Below, piece by piece: positions 1-6,148 of a DNA stretch of 9,809 bases. How positions within the stretch are numbered: position 1 is the stretch's first letter; every line of letters starts with the position of its first letter. Origin of the DNA: JBJHBY01 sp050485745 (GTDB lineage Bacteria; Pseudomonadota; Gammaproteobacteria; Pseudomonadales; CAMLJR01); NCBI GenBank assembly GCA_050485745.1, contig JBJHBY010000136.1, positions 1 through 9,809 of the forward strand, written 5' to 3'. The notes under the pieces are model-generated. The model saw nothing but the letters and a program-made list of their open reading frames with translations. It did no database searches and had not been told where the DNA came from. A program made the position numbers and the translations under genes.

Positions 1-604
1 GCTCGATGTCGATGTTGAGTGCTGTGGCGATGTCGGCAAGAAAGGACTGACGCGCGTCGTCATCGGGTAACCCTGCCAGTTTTTCCTGGGCGTGCTGGAG
101 GGCCACTTCACGCTGTTTCGCTGTGTCCAGTCGAAGGGGGCCAAGCTGCCAGCGGGGAAGGCTCAAGGAGTCGTTGGTGGTCGACCCATGTCGCAGGCAG
201 TATTGCAGGGCGACATTGGCGACTGGGCGGTTGTTCAGGCAGTAATAGGTCGTCAGATAGATGGTGGCGGGAAAACCGTATTGCTCCAGCACGGGCACCA
301 TGTGTCGATAGGTGCCATGCCAGCCGTCGTCGATGGTGATGACGGTGGCGTTGTTCGGCAGCGTCTCAAGCTGCTCGGATTCGAGCGTGCTGAGTGGAAC
401 TATGGGGAAGCCCCAATTCTTCAACAGCGCCATTCGCTGTGCGAACTTATCCGCACTCATGTAGAGGAAGTTGCCGAAATGGCCGTCGCCGAGCCAGATG
501 CCGTGATAGGCAAGCACGCGAACCTGCCGGGCAGTGACGCGGCGGCTCAACGCAAACAGCCCGCAGTACTTGGCGATAAGCAGAATGCAGCGCTTGAGGC
601 TCAA
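1..604 (-). CDS. Polysaccharide deacetylase-like protein, 3' end outside window
   Basis: Reading the minus strand gives 201 residues without a stop; the gene continues past the left edge. Family features are LAYHGI at residues 31-36, then TIDDGW at 90-95, which is the metal-binding and catalytic Asp-Asp motif of NodB-type carbohydrate esterases (D92, D93), and GFPATIYLTTYY at 110-121, the usual strand after it. The second NodB motif (H-x3-H) is not visible after this strand within the window, so metal ligation is unproven. The proposed start is TTG at 604-602: it is the only usual start codon after the upstream in-frame stop and has AAGGGA nine bases before it. There is no clear signal peptide, only a mildly hydrophobic N terminus. 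It lies 22 bases after the synthetase-like gene and is probably co-transcribed with it. The likely role is removal of acetyl groups from, or other processing of, exopolysaccharide; the substrate is unknown. Confidence 0.85.
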   Translation of the reverse strand, partial: MSLKRCILLIAKYCGLFALSRRVTARQVRVLAYHGIWLGDGHFGNFLYMSADKFAQRMALLKNWGFPIVPLSTLESEQLETLPNNATVITIDDGWHGTYRHMVPVLEQYGFPATIYLTTYYCLNNRPVANVALQYCLRHGSTTNDSLSLPRWQLGPLRLDTAKQREVALQHAQEKLAGLPDDDARQSFLADIATALNIDIE

Positions 605-613
605 TGACTCGGT

Positions 614-619
614 TCCCTT
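614..619 (-). promoter_or_regulatory. Ribosome binding site deciding the TTG start of the deacetylase
   Basis: On the minus strand AAGGGA lies nine bases before TTG at 604. An ATG overlapping the upstream stop codon (630-628) is in another frame and stops after nine codons, so it cannot start this gene. This supports TTG as the start. Confidence 0.55.
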
Positions 620-626
620 TTCGACG

Positions 627-2378
627 TCATGACGAGGTGCCGGTAGCCTTCACCGGTGCTTCAGAGCGCTCCCTCGCCTGCAGCCACAGTTCAAGCACCA
701 TGAGAATCCAGATGAGTTCGCCATAGTAGGAGGAGTGTCCATCGTGGTGCAAGTGGATGGCGTGGTCGATAAAGTCCGGGTTGAACCAGTCGCGTTGTTT
801 CAGAGCCACGAGGTTGTCCATCGCCAGCTCCTTGAGGGGCCGGTGGGTCTGCATCCACACGCCAAAGGGTAGCCCGAAGCCGTGCTTGCGCTTATCGATG
901 GTGGCCTGGGGTAGCCAACCGCGCAGGGATTCCTTGTAGAAATGGCGCAGGCGGGAGCCCTTGAGCTTGAGCTGGTCGGGTACATCCAGCGACAGGTCCA
1001 GCAGTCGATCATCCAGCATGGGAAAACTGACGTCCATGCCCACCAGGTCGCAGGCCTGGCAAACCTTCCGCAAGTCGTTGTCGGCCAGCGTGAACTGCCA
1101 GTCGAGGTACAGCATGCGGTCGAGGGCGGAAGCGTTTGCCGGGGCGTCGTAGGTCTCACCCAGCAGCCTTAGGGGCTGCCCGGTGTCCACCTCGGCAAGG
1201 AAGTCTTCCTGGAACAGTTCTGCGGGGGCATGCCGGTGCAGGAAGTTGTAGGTATGCAGTCGGTCCGGCAGGGGGACATTGGCCTGCTCGATGTAGCTGC
1301 GGGCCTTGCTGGCGAGCGGGAGGCGGCGGGGCAGTCGACCGACAATCGGCTCCACGAGATTGTTGCGCAGCCCACCCGGCAACCGGGTGTAGTACTCGAA
1401 GACGCGCTGCTTGGCGTAGCGTTCGTTGCCGGCAAACAGTTCGTCACCGCCATCACCGGCGAGCAGGTGCGTGATGCCCGCCTCCTGTGCCATTCGGGCA
1501 CAGAAGTAGGCAGGCAGCGCCGAGGAGTTGCCGAAGGGCTCGCCGAAGCTGGACACCAGCCGGGGCAGGGCCGTGACGATATCGTCGGGGGTGACGTAGT
1601 ACTCGTGCAGGCGGATGCCAAAGTGCTTCGCCGTAAGCCGCGCGTACGCCATTTCGTCATAGCCCTTGGCGTCGAAGCCGATGGCAAAGGTCTGGGCTTC
1701 GCTGCCGAGGGTCTCGGCAAGCATGCCGGCTACGGTGGAGCTGTCGAGGCCGCCGCTCAGGAAGGCGCCGGTGGTGCCGGGATCCTCAACACGGCTCGCC
1801 ACTGCGGCTTTCAGGGTGGTACGCAGCCGGGCGGACAGCTCGGCAGCCGGGGTGGTTCGCGGCCTGTCGAACTCGGGCAGCCAGTAGCGGCGCACGGCCA
1901 GATCGCGGTTGTGCCAGGTGAGGCTTTCGGCCATGCGCAGCTTGCCCGTGTCGGCGCAGTATGAGCCGGGTGCGGGGATCATGTGGAAGTAGACGTAGTT
2001 ATACAGCGCCTGGGGAGCGATCAAGTGATCCGGAGTTGCGGGCAGGGCGTGTATATCACTGCTGACCACCAGATGATCATTGGCAAGATGGTAGAAAATG
2101 GGTATGCGACCGAGCCGGTCGGTGGCGGCGAAGACCTTGCCGGAGGATCGATCCTGCAACGCAAGCGCAAAATCGCCGGCAATGATATCCGGGAGGCTTT
2201 CGCCAAGCTGCTGCCAGGCTGCGGCCACCGCGTCGGCGTTACCGTTGCGTTGAGCCAGCTGAGCCAGCTTTTCGTCCCGCCACTGGGGATTGCCGAGTAC
2301 GCTGACGGCAATTTCCGGCCCGCAGGGAGCGGCGGCCCGGGTATCGAGAAAAAGAGTTTCCCTGCTACAGCTGTTCAT
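627..2378 (-). CDS. Asparagine-synthetase-like amide ligase with a degenerate glutaminase domain
   Basis: 583 residues from ATG 2378. The C-terminal half is a clear asparagine synthetase / ATP pyrophosphatase domain: FLSGGLDSS at residues 206-214 is the P-loop, and AGDGGDELFAGNERY at 307-321 is the second conserved block. Such domains adenylate a carboxylate and join it to an amine. The N-terminal domain resembles only the end of a class II glutaminase (GDFALALQD at 68-76, ATDRLGRIPIFYH at 85-97). The Met-Cys-Gly start, the RGPD block and the NGEIYN block are absent, and the stretch before GDF is about 67 residues, where roughly 120 is usual. Glutamine hydrolysis is therefore unlikely; free ammonia or another amine may be the nucleophile, as known for beta-lactam synthetase. 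A GTG at 2447 would add 23 residues but has no ribosome binding site and does not restore the Cys. It is divergent from the carrier-protein gene and leads the deacetylase. Related exosortase-associated amidotransferases (TIGR03108, TIGR03104) are known; assignment to one of them is uncertain. Confidence 0.88.
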   Translation of the reverse strand: MNSCSRETLFLDTRAAAPCGPEIAVSVLGNPQWRDEKLAQLAQRNGNADAVAAAWQQLGESLPDIIAGDFALALQDRSSGKVFAATDRLGRIPIFYHLANDHLVVSSDIHALPATPDHLIAPQALYNYVYFHMIPAPGSYCADTGKLRMAESLTWHNRDLAVRRYWLPEFDRPRTTPAAELSARLRTTLKAAVASRVEDPGTTGAFLSGGLDSSTVAGMLAETLGSEAQTFAIGFDAKGYDEMAYARLTAKHFGIRLHEYYVTPDDIVTALPRLVSSFGEPFGNSSALPAYFCARMAQEAGITHLLAGDGGDELFAGNERYAKQRVFEYYTRLPGGLRNNLVEPIVGRLPRRLPLASKARSYIEQANVPLPDRLHTYNFLHRHAPAELFQEDFLAEVDTGQPLRLLGETYDAPANASALDRMLYLDWQFTLADNDLRKVCQACDLVGMDVSFPMLDDRLLDLSLDVPDQLKLKGSRLRHFYKESLRGWLPQATIDKRKHGFGLPFGVWMQTHRPLKELAMDNLVALKQRDWFNPDFIDHAIHLHHDGHSSYYGELIWILMVLELWLQARERSEAPVKATGTSS

Positions 2379-2535
2379 GGGGTTGTCACGCTGTTGTCCG
2401 GATTTCCCGGTTCGTCCATGGGGCAATCGGAGTATCTTTGAATGCACCCGGATGCTATCATTTTCGCCGCTTTATGTGACCCCTGAAGGATGGGTTTCCA
2501 CGTTTATATTTGCACGAGAGAAGGCTTGGAAAATC
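2379..2535. promoter_or_regulatory. Divergent intergenic region, likely promoters for both directions
   Basis: This 157-base gap separates the synthetase-like gene (leftward) from the carrier-protein gene (rightward), so it should hold at least two promoters. It is more AT-rich than the neighbouring coding DNA around 2450-2535. On the plus strand TATATT at 2505-2510 could be a -10 box, but no good -35 box sits at the right distance. On the minus strand a TATAAA-like stretch overlaps the same place. I see no convincing sigma-54 -24/-12 element and no clear operator. The promoter assignment is inference from gene orientation. Confidence 0.4.
2516..2524 (+). promoter_or_regulatory. Ribosome binding site of the carrier-protein gene
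   Basis: GAGAGAAGG lies 11 bases before ATG 2536. It supports starting the carrier protein here and not at the upstream in-frame ATG at 2290, which would add 82 residues that look nothing like a carrier protein. Confidence 0.5.
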
Positions 2536-2784
2536 ATGGTAACGCTTGAAGAAGTAAAAGCAATGGTCGCCGACATCCTGCAAGTAGGGTCGCGACTGGA
2601 TTCCTTTGGCCGCGATGATGCCCTGCTTGGCGGCGTTCCGGAGTTTGACTCCATGGCTGTGGTTACCCTGTTGACGACGCTCGAAGAGAATTATGGCATT
2701 GAGATCGCCGATGACGAGGTCAGCGCCGACACCTTCGAGACCCTCGGCAGTCTGCAGGACTTCATCAACGCTCAGGTTGCCTGA
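2536..2784 (+). CDS. Acyl carrier protein, exosortase A-locus type
   Basis: 82 residues, the normal size for a free carrier protein. Helix 1 is followed by GVPEFDSMAVV at residues 33-43. Ser39 in the DSM motif is the expected attachment point for 4'-phosphopantetheine, and the acidic helix after it (TLEENYGIEIADDEVS) is typical. The end, DTFETLGSLQDFI, is the usual final helix. The wording of the DSM region and the DDE-S-A-TF-T-GSL pattern match carrier proteins I know from XrtA exopolysaccharide loci, where they stand near an acyl-CoA ligase-like gene; no such ligase is in this window. The protein would carry an acyl or aminoacyl group in the cytoplasm. It is followed after 30 bases by the fused hydrolase, presumably in one transcript. 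Its partner enzymes and cargo are unknown. Confidence 0.92.
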   Translation: MVTLEEVKAMVADILQVGSRLDSFGRDDALLGGVPEFDSMAVVTLLTTLEENYGIEIADDEVSADTFETLGSLQDFINAQVA

Positions 2785-2814
2785 ACCCACACTTCCGTGC
2801 CCCGGGGCTGACGA

Positions 2815-4644
2815 ATGGATGCTGGCCGCTTGCAGACAGGATTTCTCCCGGGGACTCGCGGAGAGGTTCATGTCACTGTCTTTGTCCCACCCGGGGGACC
2901 CTCATCGCGCTGGGTAATTCACTTTCCTGCCTTTGGCGAAGAAATGAACAAGTCGCGTGCTCTGGTGGCACGTACGGCGCGCGCGCTGTCGAGCGCCGGC
3001 TCGACGGTGGTCGTGCCGGATCTGTACGGCACCGGCGACAGCGAGGGTGATTTTGTCGACGCCGACTGGAGGACCTGGTTGGACGATCAGTGCCGGTTGG
3101 GGCTTTGGGCCCGTAGACAGGGCGCTGCAGAGGTCGTGTTCTGGGGGTTGCGCAGCGGTTGCTTGCTCGCGGCAGAGGCGGCCGCAACAGATCCCGGGGG
3201 TGCCGATCGTCTGATCCTGTGGCAGCCGGTACACAGCGGCAAGCAGCAGATGACCCAGTTTCTGCGGCTGCGTATGGCGGCCTCCCTCGGTCAGGCCGGC
3301 GATGCACGGGAGTCAGTGGCCGAGCTCAAGGAGAAACTGGCTGACGCGGGGTCCCTGCGAGTTGCCGGTTATGAGCTCGGCAGCCGGTTGCTGCAGGACA
3401 TGGACGTGAGGCAGATAGGCGAGGTGCGTCTCCCGGTATCACTGCCCGTCGATGTGCTGGAGGTGACAAGCGGCGCCGCAGCGCTGGTCAATCGCGTAAC
3501 CCAAAAGCAGGTAGCGGCCTGGCAGGAAGCCGGACACCCCTGCCGTCACCGCGTGGTTGTCGGGGATCCCTTCTGGGCGACTCAGGAGCTGGGCGAAGCG
3601 CCGGAACTGGCCGCTGCGACAGTTGCCCTGTTCGACGGCCCCGCCGGCCCGCTGCCAGGAGGCGATCACGCGTTCGAAGGTCTGATTTCGGAAACGTCCT
3701 CTCATTCACGCAGCGTGAGCTTCTCCTGTGAAGGCGCGTCCCTTGCGGGCGTTGTTCATCGCCCCCCGCCACCTGTGGCCAGGACTGAAGACGTTGGCGT
3801 GGTAATTGTGGTGGGTGGCCCGCAATACCGCATTGGCAGTCATCGCCAGTTCCTGTTGATGGCCCGAACCCTGGCCGAGGCCGGTTGGCCGGTACTGCGA
3901 TTCGACTACCGCGGCATGGGCGACAGTGCCGGTCCCTTCCGCGGGTTCATGCATGTCGAAGCGGATATTCGTGCGGCGGTGGATGCATTGTGCCGCGAAT
4001 GCCCGCAGGTGAAGCGGGTGGTACTGTGGGGACTGTGTGACGCCGCCACCGCTTCGGTATTCTATGCTCATACGGATGCGCGGGTGGTCGGACTGGTCGC
4101 CGCCAACCCCTGGGTGTACAGCGAGGCGGGCGCGGCCCGAGCCTATCTCAAACACTATTATTGGCGGCGATTGCTGTCTCGATCCTTCTGGTCGAAACTG
4201 GTGTCGGGCAGGGTCAGCCCCAGGGCTTCCCTGGCCTCCATCGGCGAGTTTCTGGGCAAGCTCCTTGCTTCGCCCGCCAAGGATCAAGGGGGCAGCAAAC
4301 AGGAAGTGCACGGCAGGAAGGAAGGGAGCAAGGAGATATCCGCAACCGAGCACGTCACCCGGGAGCACGGTGCCGCGTCATCGCCGCCATCGGTCGACCT
4401 GGTGAAGCTGTTTGCGGTCAACTTCAACCGATTCAGCGGCCGCTCGTTATTGCTGATCAGTGGCAACGATCTCACGGCCGCCGAGTTCATGGATGCGGCC
4501 CGCTCCAGCAAGAGCCTGCGTAAACAGCTCGCCGGCCCACGGGTTCATCAGCGACAGCTGCCAGGAGTCGATCACACGTTCTCCCGGCCGGAATGGCGGC
4601 GCCAGGTCGAGCAGGAAACCTTGCACTTCCTGAGCTCGCTCTGA
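2815..4644 (+). CDS. Fused exosortase A system-associated hydrolase 2 + hydrolase 1
   Basis: 609 residues with two alpha/beta-hydrolase domains. Domain 1 (about 1-290) matches exosortase A system-associated hydrolase 2 (TIGR03101): FPAFGEEMNKSR at 37-48, DLYGTGDSEGDF at 69-80, FWGLRSGCLLA at 109-119, DPFWATQE at 251-258. Its nucleophile elbow G-L-R-S-G puts Arg113 where Ser normally stands. Domain 2 (about 300-609) matches hydrolase 1 (TIGR03100): GGPQYRIGSHRQF at 334-346, FDYRGMGDSAG at 363-373, LWGLCDAATA at 404-413 with Cys408 at the nucleophile position, a likely acid around D552, and GVDHTF at 584-589 with His587. A charged, low-complexity stretch at about 486-527 interrupts domain 2 before its last strands. 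The two families are usually separate neighbouring genes; here there is no stop or start between them, though VSFSCEG at 301-307 looks like the former N terminus of hydrolase 1. The start at 2815 fits the normal N terminus of hydrolase 2. The protein looks cytoplasmic, with no signal peptide. The substrate is unknown; acting as a thioesterase or acyltransferase on the carrier protein encoded just upstream is an inference. Confidence 0.88.
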   Translation: MDAGRLQTGFLPGTRGEVHVTVFVPPGGPSSRWVIHFPAFGEEMNKSRALVARTARALSSAGSTVVVPDLYGTGDSEGDFVDADWRTWLDDQCRLGLWARRQGAAEVVFWGLRSGCLLAAEAAATDPGGADRLILWQPVHSGKQQMTQFLRLRMAASLGQAGDARESVAELKEKLADAGSLRVAGYELGSRLLQDMDVRQIGEVRLPVSLPVDVLEVTSGAAALVNRVTQKQVAAWQEAGHPCRHRVVVGDPFWATQELGEAPELAAATVALFDGPAGPLPGGDHAFEGLISETSSHSRSVSFSCEGASLAGVVHRPPPPVARTEDVGVVIVVGGPQYRIGSHRQFLLMARTLAEAGWPVLRFDYRGMGDSAGPFRGFMHVEADIRAAVDALCRECPQVKRVVLWGLCDAATASVFYAHTDARVVGLVAANPWVYSEAGAARAYLKHYYWRRLLSRSFWSKLVSGRVSPRASLASIGEFLGKLLASPAKDQGGSKQEVHGRKEGSKEISATEHVTREHGAASSPPSVDLVKLFAVNFNRFSGRSLLLISGNDLTAAEFMDAARSSKSLRKQLAGPRVHQRQLPGVDHTFSRPEWRRQVEQETLHFLSSL

Positions 4645-4654
4645 CAGGCCTCAC

Positions 4655-6004
4655 TCACGCGGTTCGCGCATACCATAGAATCCGCTGTGTGACGCCCAGC
4701 TTGGCATGATCCTCAGGAGGCTGTGGCGGAAGCACTTCTGGCATGGTTTGACGTTCCCGAAGCCAGCGCTCGAGCACGATCAATGAAATGGCGATGTTGA
4801 AGGGCAAATCCCAATAGGCGAGGCTCAGAAAGGCGCCACCCGTGAAGTAACCCACCAGGGAAACCTGCGCCATGCCTGCATACAGGTATATCCACCCCGT
4901 TTCGGGATTCCCCTTGGTCTCACGGCGTAATCGGCTAGCTGTACGCCATGCCAGCCCCCAAAACAACATAAACAGGAATAATCCAGGGTAGCCGTGTTCG
5001 CCCAGAACCTGGAAATAGATGCTGTGAGCCGCGCGAGCTACGCTCGAGTCAAACCGCCGCTCGCCTGCATAGGGCGCATACACATTGAAAACTTCGGGTC
5101 GATACATGGCAAAACCGGCACCGGTGACATGACGGTTGGCGATGTTGATAGCCGTTTCCCAGGCGTATATACGCCCCATCGCTGATGCATCTTCGTCATA
5201 CGTCTGAATGGTGCCCATTTTCTCGTGCCAGGAGTCTGGCATGAACGTCCAGATGTTGACGGCAAGAAAGGCGAAGATGATGAAATTGCGTAGTTTGTGG
5301 GGCGCTCGCCACCACAGGAGTGCGCTCATCGCAGCGATTGCGACCAGCCCGCCACGGGACTGACTGCCAAATGCCGCAAGGGCGCATAGCCCGATGGCTA
5401 CTATCAAGCCACGCTTGAGCCATTTGTGAGGCGTGGTGTGCCAAAGAAAGAAAATCAGAGGGATGATCATTACCAGTGCGAGGGCAATTTCCGTATTTCC
5501 TGCGATGAAGGAGCCGCGAGGGCCCAAAACCATGCCCCCTCCGCCGGTTCTTATGGTGTAAAGACCGCCCTTGATGCCAAAGTACGCTATCGATACGACG
5601 TTAACCCAGATAAATAGCTTGATATGCTCGAACTTGTATAGCACCGCAGCAGTAATGAATACGAACAGCTGTATTTTGAGGACTTTTTGCAGCTGAACCA
5701 GTGAGTCGGAGCTATTGAAGGCAAGTGCTGTGGACAGACATGTCCAGGCAAGAAAGCAGGCTAGTGCCACCAGAGCGCCGCTTTTCGGCAGCTTGACGCG
5801 ATCGCGAGTCGTGAACAGAGCTATCAGGGTTACCGCGGCAACCAACGCCGCAACCGGTGCTGAATACATGAACCCCCAACCCAGGCGATGGGGGTTCATG
5901 ATGCCGACCCATGTCCAGAGCAGTACACCTATAAAGGCATAGCGAAATACCCAGGGAATGGTGGCAGCGAGAATACCGGCAACTAACAGGTCGCGCAGCG
6001 GCAT
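4655..6004 (-). CDS. O-antigen-ligase-like membrane protein, exosortase A-associated
   Basis: 449 residues with about ten or more hydrophobic segments. WTWVGIMNPHRL at 30-41 near the N terminus, GSQSRGG at 213-219 before the large periplasmic loop, and AHSIYFQVLGEHG at 326-338, with the His typical of the Wzy/WaaL loop, match the putative O-glycosylation ligase associated with exosortase A (TIGR03097; pfam Wzy_C superfamily). Members are thought to polymerise or ligate undecaprenyl-linked glycans at the periplasmic face of the inner membrane; the exact acceptor is not established. The ATG at 6004 has only a weak GGA upstream. It is the last gene of the leftward run and its stop lies 10 bases from the stop of the convergent hydrolase gene. 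Part of the gene (around 5580-5700) is clearly AT-richer than its neighbours. Confidence 0.9.
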   Translation of the reverse strand: MPLRDLLVAGILAATIPWVFRYAFIGVLLWTWVGIMNPHRLGWGFMYSAPVAALVAAVTLIALFTTRDRVKLPKSGALVALACFLAWTCLSTALAFNSSDSLVQLQKVLKIQLFVFITAAVLYKFEHIKLFIWVNVVSIAYFGIKGGLYTIRTGGGGMVLGPRGSFIAGNTEIALALVMIIPLIFFLWHTTPHKWLKRGLIVAIGLCALAAFGSQSRGGLVAIAAMSALLWWRAPHKLRNFIIFAFLAVNIWTFMPDSWHEKMGTIQTYDEDASAMGRIYAWETAINIANRHVTGAGFAMYRPEVFNVYAPYAGERRFDSSVARAAHSIYFQVLGEHGYPGLFLFMLFWGLAWRTASRLRRETKGNPETGWIYLYAGMAQVSLVGYFTGGAFLSLAYWDLPFNIAISLIVLERWLRERQTMPEVLPPQPPEDHAKLGVTQRILWYARTA

Positions 6005-6148
6005 ATGTTGGAATTTCCATTCTGTTTCGTTTGACTGCGGTGCGCGAAGACCAGGTGGTCGGACTGCTTGCGTACCATCTTCCTGGCGCAGAATCCTATC
6101 ACGCAGGGCTGGGCCAGGGTAAGGCTGCAGGGCGGGCGCCGATGAAGG
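6005..6148. other. Intergenic gap between beta-helix and O-ligase genes
   Basis: 144 bases without a plausible gene. I see no convincing terminator: GACC-N4-GGTC near 6049-6060 is only a four-base stem with no T run. The gap is long enough for a separate promoter for the O-ligase gene, but no clear -35/-10 pair could be named. Confidence 0.3.

Noticed and set aside
120..145. Apparent frameshift in the deacetylase gene near a run of five G
   Set aside because: Careful reading of the run (five G on the plus strand) keeps one open frame through to the window edge.
92..607. Plus-strand open frame of 171 residues at the left end
   Set aside because: The minus strand encodes the NodB-type motif TIDDGW in the same stretch; the plus frame has no domain or ribosome binding site.
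1230..1964. Plus-strand open frame of 244 residues opposite the synthetase-like gene
   Set aside because: The minus strand carries the ATP-binding motifs here; the plus-strand product is Gly/Ala/Val-rich shadow sequence in GC-rich DNA.
2448..2515. Possible sigma-54 promoter (a GG-N10-GC spacing on the minus strand)
   Set aside because: Only the dinucleotide spacing fits; the wider TGGCAC and TTGC consensus is absent.
2495..2532. Inverted repeat TTTCCA ... TGGAAA around the carrier-protein leader
   Set aside because: Six-base arms with a 26-base loop are expected by chance and no extension of the stem is seen.
6049..6060. Hairpin GACC-N4-GGTC as a terminator
   Set aside because: Four-base stem and no following T run on either strand.
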